Positions 34,177 to 44,181 of a DNA stretch of 64,000 bases are shown one piece after another; the stretch's first letter is position 1, and each line of letters starts with the position of its first letter. Source of the DNA: an uncultured Clostridia bacterium (GTDB taxonomy: Bacteria; Bacillota; Clostridia; UBA1381); the NCBI GenBank assembly GCA_934476675.1, contig CAKSOE010000009.1:36252-100251 (forward strand). Direction: 5' to 3'. The notes under the pieces are model-generated. The model had not been told where the DNA came from. It searched no databases and worked only from the letters and a program-made list of their open reading frames with translations. The position numbers were made by a program, and so were the translations under genes.

Positions 34177-35030
34177 TGCAGTTTACGGTGGTTACGGGAA
34201 TGTCCGGTTCGGGGAAAACGCGTGTAATACGCTTTCTTGAAGATATGGGATATTTCTGTATAGATAATATGCCGCCGATGCTGATACCTAAATTTGCTGA
34301 AATGCTGGTATCGGCAAACGGTAAATTCAATAACGTCGCACTGGTTATAGATGTGCGCGTCGGAGAGATGATAAACGAACTTGTGGAGCAGATAAATATT
34401 CTGCGCGCAAAAGGCTATGATGTTCATATACTGTTCCTTAATGCCGACGATGAAACACTTGTGAAACGCTATAAGGAAACAAGGCGTTCGCACCCGATAT
34501 ACAATCCCGACGGACTTCTGGCGTCAATACGCCAGGAGCGGGGTATGCTTGAAAAGCTTTTGGGTAAGGCGGATTATGTGATAGATACGTCAAATCTTAC
34601 CAACGGCGAGCTTTTGGAGGAATTGAAAGAGGTATACTGCCATGATGCAAACAGGCGCATACGCATAAACGTTATGGCGTTTGGGTTCAAGTACGGAATG
34701 CCTTTGGACGCAGATCTGGTATTTGATGTCCGCTGTTTCCCTAATCCGTTTTATATAGAGGAATTGAAGTATAAAACCGGAAACGATAAAGAGGTACAGG
34801 ATTATGTTATGAGCTTTCCGACATCGATTGAGTTTATGAATAAGCTTAATCAGATGATGGAGTTTCTTATTCCTCTGTATGAAGAAGAAGGAAAAACATC
34901 GCTTACGGTTGCGGTAGGCTGTACGGGCGGGAAGCATAGAAGTGTTACAATGACAAATAAGCTTGCGGAGCATTTAAAGGAAAAGGGCTTCGACGTGAGC
35001 GCAAGCTATCGTGATATAGGAAAAGAATAA
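34176..35030 (+). CDS. rapZ: RNase adapter protein RapZ (YvcJ)
   Basis: A 284-residue nucleotide-binding protein. Walker A is TGMSGSGKTRVI (residues 5-16), and the C-terminal domain carries RCFPNPF and CTGGKHRSV, the proposed metabolite-binding region. In E. coli RapZ senses glucosamine-6-phosphate and controls glmS mRNA decay; in Bacillus YvcJ is a nucleotidase linked to competence. It is ATG-coupled to murB and 3 bp before glmR, the conserved Firmicute order. Confidence 0.97.
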   Translation: MQFTVVTGMSGSGKTRVIRFLEDMGYFCIDNMPPMLIPKFAEMLVSANGKFNNVALVIDVRVGEMINELVEQINILRAKGYDVHILFLNADDETLVKRYKETRRSHPIYNPDGLLASIRQERGMLEKLLGKADYVIDTSNLTNGELLEELKEVYCHDANRRIRINVMAFGFKYGMPLDADLVFDVRCFPNPFYIEELKYKTGNDKEVQDYVMSFPTSIEFMNKLNQMMEFLIPLYEEEGKTSLTVAVGCTGGKHRSVTMTNKLAEHLKEKGFDVSASYRDIGKE

Positions 35031-35033
35031 GCT

Positions 35034-35984
35034 ATGAGAAATAAAAAGACAGTGGTAATCGGCGGCGGAACCGGACTGTCCACCATGCTTGAGGGTTTAA
35101 AGCTTTATACCGATAAAATAACGGCGATCGTTACGGTTGCCGATGACGGCGGTTCGTCGGGACGATTGAGAAAGGATTTTAAAATGCCGCCTCCGGGTGA
35201 TGTAAGGCACTGCATAGGTGCGCTGGCACAGGTAAGTCCGGTTATGAAAGAGCTGATTAATTTTCGCTTTTCGGACGGAGAAATGAAAGGACACAGCTGG
35301 GGCAACATAACGCTTGCGGCGCTTAACGAAATGTCCGAAAGCTTTGAGGACGCGGTACGCAAATTCAATAAGCTTATGGGAGTTACGGGAATGGTGTATC
35401 CTGTGGCGAATGAGCCGCTGACGCTCAGTGCAAAGCTGGCGGACGGAACGGTGATTGTGGGAGAATCAATCATCGGCAGTGCAAGACAAGGCGAGGGAAA
35501 GGAAATACAAGAGGTTTACATAACACCGGAAAACCCCAAGCCGGTCGAGGGCGCACTGCGTGCGGTTGCGGAGGCGGATATAATAGTTATCGGGCCGGGA
35601 AGCCTTTATACAAGTATAATTCCGAATCTTCTTGTCGGAGGAATTGCCGATGAAATCCGCAAAAGCAAGGCGGTAAAGCTTTATGTGTGCAATATTATGA
35701 CTCAGCCGGGCGAAACCGACGGATATGACGCATACCGTCATCTTGAAACGGTGGAAAAATATTCGTATAAGGGCATTGCGGACGCTATGATTGTAAACGG
35801 CGCAGGTTTGCCACAGTCGCTTGAAGAAGCGTATGCGCTTGAGGACGCATATGCGGTTCACTGCGACGGCTGCCGTGAAGGTGTAAACGTTGTCCGCGAA
35901 AATCTGATACTTGTAAAGGACGGAAAAATACGTCACAATTTTATAAAGCTTGCAAGGCTGATAATGTATATAGGTAATAAGTAG
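35034..35984 (+). CDS. glmR: YvcK/GlmR family regulator of gluconeogenesis and cell-wall precursor supply
   Basis: A 316-residue protein of the CofD-like fold. VVIGGGTGLSTMLEGLK and VTVADDGGSSGRLRKDF form the nucleotide/UDP-sugar site; VIGPGSLYTSIIPNLLV and the MTQPGETDGY segment are conserved. In Bacillus, GlmR binds UDP-GlcNAc and, when it is scarce, activates GlmS, which is encoded at 14875-16704 here. Translation is coupled to rapZ (3-bp gap). Confidence 0.96.
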   Translation: MRNKKTVVIGGGTGLSTMLEGLKLYTDKITAIVTVADDGGSSGRLRKDFKMPPPGDVRHCIGALAQVSPVMKELINFRFSDGEMKGHSWGNITLAALNEMSESFEDAVRKFNKLMGVTGMVYPVANEPLTLSAKLADGTVIVGESIIGSARQGEGKEIQEVYITPENPKPVEGALRAVAEADIIVIGPGSLYTSIIPNLLVGGIADEIRKSKAVKLYVCNIMTQPGETDGYDAYRHLETVEKYSYKGIADAMIVNGAGLPQSLEEAYALEDAYAVHCDGCREGVNVVRENLILVKDGKIRHNFIKLARLIMYIGNK

Positions 35985-36017
35985 CACATTCTATTGGGAA
36001 AGGAATGATTACAGAAG

Positions 36018-36869
36018 ATGTCTTTTGCATCGGAAATAAAGAAAAAACTATGCGAAACCGATATACAGTGTGAGAAATGCCGCATAGCGGAAATTGCCGG
36101 AATGCTTAGATTTTCCGGCTCATGCAGAGATATGGGAATCAGATTCGTAACGGAAAACGAATGTGCGGCGAAAAGGCTGTATGAGGATATAAAGGAAGCG
36201 TTCGGCATAGAAATGCAGCCGGAGCATGGGCTAAAGGCGTATACGTTTTTTACCGAAAGCCGAATTGTGACGGATAATATATGCGAATGTATAAACGGCG
36301 ATGTTGTGCCGTTTGCCTGCTGCCGCGCGTCATATGTAAGAGGTGCGTTTCTGGGCGGCGGTTCGATAAGCGATCCGCAGAAAAGCTATCATCTTGAATT
36401 CGGCACGAAAAGCCGCAGCGAGGCTGATTTTCTGATACAGCTTCTGACGGGAGAGGGCTTTTCGCCGAAGATAACGGAGCGCAAGGGAAAATATGTGGTT
36501 TATATTAAGGAATGTGAGCAGATTGCGGACATTCTCGGATATATCGGCGCAGGGTACGGCACGCTTGAAATGTTCACCGTTCAAGTGGAAAAACAGCTGA
36601 AAAATGATATAAACAGGCGCGTTAACTGCGAAAATGCCAATACCGATAAAATGGTCACGGCGGCAAGCCGTCAGATGGCGGCAATTAACAAGCTGAAAAA
36701 AAACGGCGAGTGGGAAAATCTTCCCGAAACACTGCGTGAAATAGGAAAATTAAGAGAAGAAAATCCAGATGTGAGCTTAAAGGAGCTTGGGCAGATGCTT
36801 AATCCTCCGATCGGAAAATCGGGAGTAAATCACAGACTTAACAGGATTATGGAGCTGGCAGAGGGATAA
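36018..36869 (+). CDS. whiA: DNA-binding protein WhiA
   Basis: A 283-residue protein with an N-terminal LAGLIDADG-like fold (YVRGAFLGGGSISDPQKSYH) and a C-terminal helix-turn-helix with the family ending GKSGVNHRLNRIMELA. WhiA is a sporulation regulator in Streptomyces and affects cell division and fatty-acid composition in Bacillus. It follows glmR by 33 bp, the usual order. The crh gene that follows it in Bacillus is missing; dnaE is next. Confidence 0.96.
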   Translation: MSFASEIKKKLCETDIQCEKCRIAEIAGMLRFSGSCRDMGIRFVTENECAAKRLYEDIKEAFGIEMQPEHGLKAYTFFTESRIVTDNICECINGDVVPFACCRASYVRGAFLGGGSISDPQKSYHLEFGTKSRSEADFLIQLLTGEGFSPKITERKGKYVVYIKECEQIADILGYIGAGYGTLEMFTVQVEKQLKNDINRRVNCENANTDKMVTAASRQMAAINKLKKNGEWENLPETLREIGKLREENPDVSLKELGQMLNPPIGKSGVNHRLNRIMELAEG

Positions 36870-36898
36870 TAAAACTACGGAAAAGAGAAGGGAACGGT

Positions 36899-39800
36899 AT
36901 GAAATTTTGTCATCTTCATACGCATACGGAATACAGTCTGCTTGACGGCGAGGCGAGCATAAAAAAGCTTGTGGCGCGCGTCAGGGAGCTTGGTATGGAT
37001 TCGTGCGCGATAACGGATCACGGCAATATGTACGGAGCGGCGGATTTCTGGCGCGAATGTAAGGCGCAGGGCATACACCCCGTAATCGGCTGTGAGGTAT
37101 ATGTTGCGCCGCGCACGAGGTTTGACAAGGTATACGATATAGACAACAAAACAAGCCATCTGATACTTCTTGCGGAAAATCAGACAGGCTACAAAAATCT
37201 GATATATATGGTGAGTATGGGTTATATCGACGGCTTTTACTACAAGCCGCGAATTGATTTCGATTTGCTCAAAGAACATCATGAGGGAATTATAGCTCTT
37301 AGCGCCTGCCTTGCAGGAGAAATTCCGAAGCGGCTTGTAAACGGCGATTATGAGGGCGCAAAAGAGATTGCCGAGCGTTATATTTCCGTACTCGGAAAGG
37401 ACAATTATTTTATTGAAATTCAGGATCACGGCATAGCGGAGCAGAAAAAAATCATTCCGAATCTGATAAAGCTGAGTGAAGAAACGGGAGTCGGACTTGT
37501 TGCGACAAACGATATACACTATCTCAAAAAAGAGGATGCACTGTACCAGGACGTGCTTATGTGTATTCAAATGGAAAAAACGGTTGACGACCCTAACAGA
37601 ATGAGCTTTGAAACGGAGGAATTTTACATAAAATCCCCCGAAGAAATGGCGGAGCTGTTTTCGTATGCGCCGTCCGCTTTGGAAAATACGGAAAAAATAG
37701 CAAAGAGGTGCAATGTTGAATTTGATTTTAATTCACAGCATTTGCCCTCGTTTGACGTGCCGGACGGCAAGGAGGCGTTTGAATATCTTCACGAGCTGTG
37801 CTTTGACGGACTTGAAAAACGCTATAAAAATCCGTCCGAAGAATTAAGAGAACGACTGGAATACGAACTTGGCGTTATAAAAAACATGGGATTTGTGGAT
37901 TATTTCCTTATAGTCCGTGATTTCATTCACTTTGCGAGAACTCACGGCGTGAGCGTGGGGCCGGGCAGAGGAAGTGCGGCAGGAAGCCTTGTTTCGTATT
38001 GTCTGGAAATAACCTCGATTGACCCGATAAGATACGGACTTATTTTTGAAAGATTTTTAAATCCGGAGCGAGTGAGTATGCCGGATATTGATATAGATTT
38101 TGCGCCGGAGGGCAGACAAAAGGTTATCGATTATGTGGTGGAAAAATACGGCGAAAAGCAGGTTGCGCAGATTGTAACGTTCGGTACGATGAAAGCAAAG
38201 CTTGCGGTGCGCGACGTCGGACGCGCTTTGAATATCCCCTACGGCGACGTGGACAGGGTGGCAAAGCTTATTCCGAACGATTTGAAAATGACGATTGACA
38301 AAGCGCTTGATTTGTCAAAGGAATTAAAGGAAATGTATGATTCCGACAGCACTATAAAGCGTCTTATCGACATTTCGCGTGCGTTGGAGGGACTTCCGCG
38401 GCACGCCTCGACGCACGCTGCCGGAGTTGTTATCACGAGTGAGCCGATAGTGAGTTATCTGCCGCTGACGCTTAATAAGGAAAATTTTATCACGACTCAG
38501 TTTACAAAGGACACCGTGGAAAGTCTCGGACTTCTCAAAATGGACTTTCTGGGACTGAGAAACCTTACGGTTATCGATAATGCGGTAAATATTATCGAAA
38601 AAACAAGAGGGATAAAAATAGATATAAACGACATAGACTATGACAGGGAGGAAGTGTTTGAGCTTATTTCCTCCGGAAACACTGACGGAGTATTTCAGCT
38701 TGAAAGCGCAGGAATGCAGTCGTTTATGACGGAACTTAAACCCGACTCGATAGAAGACGTTATAGCCGGAATTTCGCTTTACCGTCCCGGACCTATGGAT
38801 CAGATTCCGCGTTATATAAGCAACAAGAAAAATCCCGATAAAATTACCTATAAGCATCCGCTTTTGGAGGACATTCTTAAAATGACCTACGGCTGTATTG
38901 TTTACCAGGAGCAGGTGCTTGAAATAGTGCGTGTGCTTGCGGGATATTCGCTCGGCAAGGCGGATCAGCTGCGGCGAATTATAAGCAAGAAAAAAACCGA
39001 TCAGATGAAGATTGAACGCAAAAACTTCATTTACGGCTCCGATGACGGCAGTATAAAAGGATGTATCAAAAACGGAATAGACGAACAGACCGCAATTGCA
39101 ATTTTTGATGAAATAAACGATTTTGCCAGCTACGCATTTAATAAATCCCATGCGGCGGCATATGCGTTTGTGGCGTATCAGACGGCATATTTAAAGACGT
39201 TTTATCCTGTGGAATACATGGCTTCGCTGATTTCAAGCGTGGACGATACGGATAAGATAAACCACTATATAAATAACTGCCGTGAAATGGGAATAGACCG
39301 TCTGCCGCCGGATGTAAACAAGAGCGAGGACAGTTTTACTGTTGAGGGTAACGGCATACGTTTCGGACTTTCGGCGGTAAAAAACGTCGGACGCGGACTT
39401 ATCTTAAATCTTGTAAATGAACGCGAAAGAAACGGGCAGTTTAAAAGCTTTTCGGATTTTATCGACAGAATGGCGAGCGAGGACATGAACCGACGCGCAC
39501 TTGAAAGTCTGATTTACAGCGGCGCTTTTGACTCCATGGGTATAAAACGTTCGCAGCTGCTTGCCGTATATGAGCGCGCGCTTGCCGGAACGGTCAGAAA
39601 TGCGCGTGAAAATGTTGCCGGTCAGATTTCGCTGTTTGAATCGGCTGCGGAAGAAAAAAGCGAAATGGAATTTCCCGATATTGACGAAATGGACGTGCGC
39701 ACAAAGCTGCGTCATGAAAAAGAATCGACAGGAATGTATTTTACGGGGCATCCCATGGAAGAATATAAAGATAAGGTAAAAATGCTTTCAAAATATAACA

Positions 39801-40375
39801 TAGGCAATATCCTCGAATCGGTGCGCAAGGACGAAAACGGTATGTATCATACTGCCGGCGACGGACTTAAAGATAACGACACGGTTGTTATCTGTGCGCT
39901 TGTGGAGACGAGAAAAAACAAAACTACGCGTTCAAATGCGCAAATGGCGTTTGTAACGCTTGAGGATTCCTACGGAAGCGTTGAGTGCATAGTTTTCCCG
40001 AAAGTCCTGACTAAGTATTCGTCCGTGTTCGACGAAAATAACGTGGTTGTCGTGCGCGGCAGAGTCAGCATCCGCGAGGACGAAGCGCCTAAGCTTTTGT
40101 GCGAAACAGCGGAAAATATTGACGATGCGGTCGATAAGGCGGCTGTTTCAAAGCCGAAACGGCTTTACATAAAGCTTGAAAAAAAAGATGAAGAAACCTT
40201 AAAACGCGTACAGGAGGCATTGGCTCCATATCAGGGAGATACCGAGGTAAGGCTGTTTTTTGAGGACACGCAGAAGGTCACGGCGGTTCCGAGAAGAATG
40301 TGGTTTAACAATGTTCCGTCGGCCGTTGAGGACTTGGAAAGTATTTTCGGTTCGGAGAATGTAAAGGTCAAGTAA
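36899..40375 (+). CDS. dnaE: DNA polymerase III subunit alpha
   Basis: An 1158-residue replicative polymerase of the DnaE type. The N-terminal PHP domain runs ~1-270 (FCHLHTHTEYSLLDGEASIK). The palm carries the catalytic aspartates in VSMPDIDIDFAPEGR and GPGRGSAAGSLVSY before it. Fingers with DQLRRIISKK and FNKSHAAAYAF, a tandem HhH, and a C-terminal OB fold (MAFVTLEDSYGSVECIVF) follow. No DEDD proofreading insert is present, unlike PolC. It ends the hprK operon, 29 bp after whiA. No terminator is obvious in the 63 bp before the next promoter. Confidence 0.97.
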   Translation: MKFCHLHTHTEYSLLDGEASIKKLVARVRELGMDSCAITDHGNMYGAADFWRECKAQGIHPVIGCEVYVAPRTRFDKVYDIDNKTSHLILLAENQTGYKNLIYMVSMGYIDGFYYKPRIDFDLLKEHHEGIIALSACLAGEIPKRLVNGDYEGAKEIAERYISVLGKDNYFIEIQDHGIAEQKKIIPNLIKLSEETGVGLVATNDIHYLKKEDALYQDVLMCIQMEKTVDDPNRMSFETEEFYIKSPEEMAELFSYAPSALENTEKIAKRCNVEFDFNSQHLPSFDVPDGKEAFEYLHELCFDGLEKRYKNPSEELRERLEYELGVIKNMGFVDYFLIVRDFIHFARTHGVSVGPGRGSAAGSLVSYCLEITSIDPIRYGLIFERFLNPERVSMPDIDIDFAPEGRQKVIDYVVEKYGEKQVAQIVTFGTMKAKLAVRDVGRALNIPYGDVDRVAKLIPNDLKMTIDKALDLSKELKEMYDSDSTIKRLIDISRALEGLPRHASTHAAGVVITSEPIVSYLPLTLNKENFITTQFTKDTVESLGLLKMDFLGLRNLTVIDNAVNIIEKTRGIKIDINDIDYDREEVFELISSGNTDGVFQLESAGMQSFMTELKPDSIEDVIAGISLYRPGPMDQIPRYISNKKNPDKITYKHPLLEDILKMTYGCIVYQEQVLEIVRVLAGYSLGKADQLRRIISKKKTDQMKIERKNFIYGSDDGSIKGCIKNGIDEQTAIAIFDEINDFASYAFNKSHAAAYAFVAYQTAYLKTFYPVEYMASLISSVDDTDKINHYINNCREMGIDRLPPDVNKSEDSFTVEGNGIRFGLSAVKNVGRGLILNLVNERERNGQFKSFSDFIDRMASEDMNRRALESLIYSGAFDSMGIKRSQLLAVYERALAGTVRNARENVAGQISLFESAAEEKSEMEFPDIDEMDVRTKLRHEKESTGMYFTGHPMEEYKDKVKMLSKYNIGNILESVRKDENGMYHTAGDGLKDNDTVVICALVETRKNKTTRSNAQMAFVTLEDSYGSVECIVFPKVLTKYSSVFDENNVVVVRGRVSIREDEAPKLLCETAENIDDAVDKAAVSKPKRLYIKLEKKDEETLKRVQEALAPYQGDTEVRLFFEDTQKVTAVPRRMWFNNVPSAVEDLESIFGSENVKVK

Positions 40376-40438
40376 AAATGTTGTGAAAATAACCAAAATA
40401 CAGATGGTATAAAACAATATTTTTTTGTCAAATTCTAC

Positions 40439-40467
40439 TTGAAATTTTTCTGAAAATAGTATACAAT
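40439..40467 (+). promoter_or_regulatory. Sigma-A promoter of the pfkA operon
   Basis: TTGAAA (40439-40444), 17-bp spacer, TACAAT (40462-40467). The ~75-base leader contains GGCGGGCCTGCCGCC, a small palindromic stretch, just before the ribosome site. Confidence 0.75.
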
Positions 40468-40548
40468 ATAATATAGCCAAGAAGGCGTAAAAATTATATT
40501 AATTGTTGAAACGGCGGGCCTGCCGCCTGCGGAGGAAAGAAAAATACT

Positions 40549-40743
40549 ATGTGGACGGTTGTTTATGTGTCTCAGGAGGAGCGTCCGGCAAAAAAGCTTG
40601 CCGAGATATTAAAGGAACGTAAGATTATATCACGTATAAGACGTATCGGCGGCGGAGAGGGAAAGCCCGGATTTGAAGTACTTGTGCCGAAGACTGAGGT
40701 TGATGATGCACAGAATATTATAATTGATAACGAACTTTTTTAA
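40549..40743 (+). CDS. Small DUF2007-like protein upstream of pfkA
   Basis: A 64-residue cytoplasmic protein (MWTVVYVSQEERPAKKLAEI ... FEVLVPKTEVDDAQ) resembling the putative signal-transducing DUF2007 ferredoxin-like proteins. A similar short gene commonly precedes pfkA in Clostridia. GGAGG lies before the ATG and pfkA follows after 19 bp. A role in controlling phosphofructokinase is suggested only by position. Confidence 0.75.
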   Translation: MWTVVYVSQEERPAKKLAEILKERKIISRIRRIGGGEGKPGFEVLVPKTEVDDAQNIIIDNELF

Positions 40744-40762
40744 AACATAGGAGGACTAAAAA

Positions 40763-41740
40763 ATGGAAACAAGGAAGATTAAGAAAATCGGCGTACTGAC
40801 AAGCGGCGGCGACGCACCCGGAATGAATGCCGCAATAAGAGCGGTTGTAAGAACGGGTACTTATTACGGTATTAAAGTAATGGGTATACAACAGGGGTAT
40901 GTAGGACTTATAAATAATTACATGGAGGAGTTGGGCCCGCGTTCCGTATCGGAAACGCTTCAAAGGGGCGGAACAATTCTGCAAACGGCAAGATGTCTTG
41001 AATTTAAGACGCCGGAGGGTCAGAAAAAAGGATATAAAATTGCAAAGAGCGTAGGTCTTGACGGACTTATCGTAATCGGAGGAGACGGTTCATTCAAGGG
41101 CGCCATGGCTATGTGCAAGCTTGGTCTGCCGACAATCGCAATGCCCGGAACAATCGATAACGACATAAGCTGCTCGGACTATACGATAGGCTATGATACT
41201 TGTCTTAATACGGTTATAGAAAACGTTGATAAAATCAGAGATACGGCTACAAGTCATAACCGTTGCTCAATAATTGAAGTTATGGGAAGAAATGCAGGAT
41301 ATATCGCACTTGAAGCAGGTATTGCCTGCGGTGCGGAGGTTATTCTTGTACCGGAGAAAAAATGGAGCTTTGACGAAGACGTTCTTCGTACGGTTCTCGA
41401 ATCGAAGGCAAGAGGTAAAAAGCATACAATCATCATTGTTGCCGAGGGAATAGGCGGCGTTGTTGATATGGCTAAGGAAATCGAAACAAAAACGGGAATA
41501 GAAACGCGCTGGACGATTCTCGGTCACGTACAGAGGGGCGGCAGTCCAAGTGTAAGAGACAGAGTAACCGCAAGCGAAATGGGTGCAAAATGCGTTGAGC
41601 TTTTGCTTGAAGGAAAGGAAAACAGAATCGTTAGAGTTAAGGACGGAAAGGTCTGTGACATAGATATTGCCGAGGGTCTGGCGATGAAAAAGACTCTCCC
41701 CGAAAGTCTTGTGGAACTGGTTAAAAAATTAACAGTATAA
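40763..41740 (+). CDS. pfkA: ATP-dependent 6-phosphofructokinase
   Basis: A 325-residue PfkA of bacterial type. Phosphate-binding VLTSGGDAPGMNAAIRAVVR starts the protein; IGGDGSFKGA is the ATP loop with the ATP-type Gly (not the PPi-type Asp). Catalytic PGTIDNDI holds the base aspartate, and IEVMGRNAGYIAL and LGHVQRGGSPS bind fructose-6-phosphate. It commits fructose-6-phosphate to glycolysis. It is followed by a 210-bp gap holding the terminator at 41873, then pyk. Confidence 0.97.
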   Translation: METRKIKKIGVLTSGGDAPGMNAAIRAVVRTGTYYGIKVMGIQQGYVGLINNYMEELGPRSVSETLQRGGTILQTARCLEFKTPEGQKKGYKIAKSVGLDGLIVIGGDGSFKGAMAMCKLGLPTIAMPGTIDNDISCSDYTIGYDTCLNTVIENVDKIRDTATSHNRCSIIEVMGRNAGYIALEAGIACGAEVILVPEKKWSFDEDVLRTVLESKARGKKHTIIIVAEGIGGVVDMAKEIETKTGIETRWTILGHVQRGGSPSVRDRVTASEMGAKCVELLLEGKENRIVRVKDGKVCDIDIAEGLAMKKTLPESLVELVKKLTV

Positions 41741-41872
41741 TTCATAGGTTTGCCGATTCGGCACAGAATGTAAAAATATAAGTTTTATAGAAGCTTTTGA
41801 AAACCCAAAGAGGGGTTAACTGCATTCGGTGCAGAACACTTGTGGCATTGGCTTTTGAATTGCGGACAGAAC

Positions 41873-41907
41873 GCGCCTGCCGGAGTATGAGTGTACGCCG
41901 CAGGCGC
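41873..41907 (+). terminator. Hairpin between pfkA and pyk
   Basis: GCGCCTGC (41873-41880) pairs with GCAGGCGC (41900-41907) over a 19-base loop, followed by ATTTATTATTT. It may end pfkA transcription or reduce read-through into pyk. The rest of 41741-41950 shows no gene. Confidence 0.6.
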
Positions 41908-41950
41908 ATTTATTATTTAATGTAAATAAACTGAAAGGTAATCCCAGAAT

Positions 41951-43711
41951 ATGAAAAAAACAAAAATAATTTGTACGATAGGTCCGTCGTCGGATAACGA
42001 GAAAACCCTGCGCGAACTTATGCTTGCAGGAATGGACGTGGCGAGAATAAATTTTTCTCACGGAACGCACGAAGAAGCTCTTGAAACGGTAAAACGGATA
42101 CAAAAGGTCAGAGAAGAACTTGATCTGCCCGTTGCGATACTGCTCGATACCAAGGGACCGGAAATCAGAATAAAGGATTTTAAGGACGGCAAGACGGAAC
42201 TTAAAGAAGGCGATGAGTTTACTCTCTTTACGGACGACGTCGAGGGAGACGAAAAGCAGGTTTCCGTAACCTATAAGGATTTGCCTAAGGATATAGCAAT
42301 CGGTAATCGTATTCTGATTGACGACGGCTTGATAGAGCTTGAGGTTATGTCTGTCAAGCCAAACAAGATTATCTGTAAGGTTAATAACGGCGGTGTTATT
42401 TCCAATAAAAAGGGTGTAAATATACCGAATGTTTCGCTGTCAATGCCGTATATGAGCCAGAAAGACAAAGATGATATAATTTTCGGAATAGAAAACGGAT
42501 TTGACTTTATCGCTGCATCATTTGTGCGCTGTGCCGATGATGTTACCGAGGTAAAGAAGATTATTGAAAAGCGTAACTCGAATATTAAGGTGATTTCCAA
42601 GATTGAAAATGCGGAGGGCGTTTCAAATATCGATGAGATTATACGTGTATCATACGGAGTTATGGTGGCAAGAGGTGATATGGGTGTAGAAATCGATATG
42701 GAGGATTTGCCCGTTATACAGAAAAAGATTATCAAAAAGACATACAGAGCCGGTAAGGTTGTAATTACTGCGACGCAGATGCTTGATTCCATGATAAGAA
42801 ATCCGCGTCCGACGCGTGCCGAAGCGACAGACGTTGCAAATGCAATTTATGACGGCACAAGCGCAATCATGCTTTCGGGCGAAACAGCTGTCGGCAAATA
42901 CCCTGTCGAAGCGGTAAAGACTATGGCATCTATTGCAGAACGTGCAGAAAACGACATCGACTATGTAAAGCGGCTTGATAGGATAAATTTTGATTCGTGC
43001 ATGGACGTTTCAAATGCAATAAGCCATGCTACGTGTACTACGGCGCATGATTTGGGTGCAAAAGCAATTATTGCGCTGACATATTCCGGTACAACGGCGA
43101 GACAGCTTTCAAGATTCAGACCCAACTGCCCGATAATAGCGCCGATAATAGCTGAGCAGGCAAGACGTCAGCTGAATTTGTCATGGGGCGTTATTCCTAT
43201 AATGAGCGAAATGCGCAATAACACAGATGAGCTGTTTGAACACGCGGTACAGCGCGCAACGCAGTGCAAACTTGTGAAGGACGGAGATCTGGTTGTAATT
43301 ACGGGCGGTTCGCCGATAGGCGTTTCCGGTACGACAAATATCATGAAGGTGCACCTTGTGGGAAATATCCTTGTAAGCGGTAAGGGCGTTACCAAATTGC
43401 AGAATACGGCAAAGGTCTGCATAGCAAACAGTATAGAGGCACTTAAAAAGAATTTCAGCGACGGAGATATTCTTGTTACCGATAAAGTCACGATGGGAAT
43501 GGTTCGTATGATAAAGAAAGCGTCGGGTATTATAAGCGAGGAAATGGGCGAGGCAAGCAATGCAATTATTCTTGCCGAGGCGCTTGATATTCCGGTTATA
43601 ACCGAGGCGAAAGGTGCAACAAAAATTTTAAAGAGCGGTACAACCATTACAATGGACGGCGGACGCGGACTGGTATTTTCAGGTACGGGCGAGCCGCAGG
43701 AAAACAAATAA
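41951..43711 (+). CDS. pyk: Pyruvate kinase with C-terminal PEP-utilizing-type domain
   Basis: A 586-residue enzyme. The catalytic TIM barrel begins KTKIICTIGPSSDNEKT and contains ILLDTKGPEIR, the K-binding site VISKIENAEG and VMVARGDMGVEI, and the signature around TATQMLDSMIRNPRPTRAE. The allosteric domain follows, then the extra ~110-residue phosphohistidine-like domain (GDILVTDKVTMGMVRMIKKA, ending TMDGGRGLVFSG), as in Bacillus Pyk (585 residues). The swivelling-domain histidine is not conserved in that position, as usual. The ATG is preceded by AAAGGTAA. Confidence 0.97.
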   Translation: MKKTKIICTIGPSSDNEKTLRELMLAGMDVARINFSHGTHEEALETVKRIQKVREELDLPVAILLDTKGPEIRIKDFKDGKTELKEGDEFTLFTDDVEGDEKQVSVTYKDLPKDIAIGNRILIDDGLIELEVMSVKPNKIICKVNNGGVISNKKGVNIPNVSLSMPYMSQKDKDDIIFGIENGFDFIAASFVRCADDVTEVKKIIEKRNSNIKVISKIENAEGVSNIDEIIRVSYGVMVARGDMGVEIDMEDLPVIQKKIIKKTYRAGKVVITATQMLDSMIRNPRPTRAEATDVANAIYDGTSAIMLSGETAVGKYPVEAVKTMASIAERAENDIDYVKRLDRINFDSCMDVSNAISHATCTTAHDLGAKAIIALTYSGTTARQLSRFRPNCPIIAPIIAEQARRQLNLSWGVIPIMSEMRNNTDELFEHAVQRATQCKLVKDGDLVVITGGSPIGVSGTTNIMKVHLVGNILVSGKGVTKLQNTAKVCIANSIEALKKNFSDGDILVTDKVTMGMVRMIKKASGIISEEMGEASNAIILAEALDIPVITEAKGATKILKSGTTITMDGGRGLVFSGTGEPQENK

Positions 43712-43727
43712 TTCGGAGGCGGTCAAT

Positions 43728-44153
43728 ATGGCATACACGACAGAAACAAAGCTGTCGGTAAGATATTCGGAAACGGATATGATGGGAATTGTCTATCATT
43801 CCAGATATTATCCGTGGTTTGAGGTAGCAAGAACAGATTTTATAAAAGCTGCCGGCATAACGTATGCACAGATGGAGAAAGACGGAATTATGATGCCCCT
43901 TACCGAAACATGGGCGAGGTATCATCACGGTTTGACATACGGAGATGAAGTGGCTGTAACCTGTACGCTTACAAAGCTTACGGTTGCGAGGTGTGAGTTT
44001 AAATATAAGGTTTACAAGCTGCCGGAAAGAGAGCTTATGACAGAGGGCAAAACGGGTCATGGCTTTGTCGGAAAAGATTTTAAGCCGATGAATTTAAAAA
44101 AGCTGTATCCCGATATGTGGAAATCAATGTCGGATTTATTGTCTAAAGAATAG
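43728..44153 (+). CDS. YbgC/4HBT-family acyl-CoA thioesterase
   Basis: A 141-residue hotdog-fold protein with the catalytic Asp segment VRYSETDMMGIVYHSRYYPWF at the N-terminus. Family members hydrolyse acyl-CoA or 4-hydroxybenzoyl-CoA esters in the cytoplasm. It follows pyk by 16 bp with GGAGG, so it is probably in the same transcript. The Tol-Pal role known in Gram-negatives does not apply here. Confidence 0.9.
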   Translation: MAYTTETKLSVRYSETDMMGIVYHSRYYPWFEVARTDFIKAAGITYAQMEKDGIMMPLTETWARYHHGLTYGDEVAVTCTLTKLTVARCEFKYKVYKLPERELMTEGKTGHGFVGKDFKPMNLKKLYPDMWKSMSDLLSKE

Positions 44154-44181
44154 GTCTGACTGACAGGAAACGGAGAATTAT

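Noticed and set aside
41741..41950. A small RNA gene between pfkA and pyk
   Set aside because: Only one terminator-like hairpin is visible; no promoter of acceptable quality or known RNA fold.
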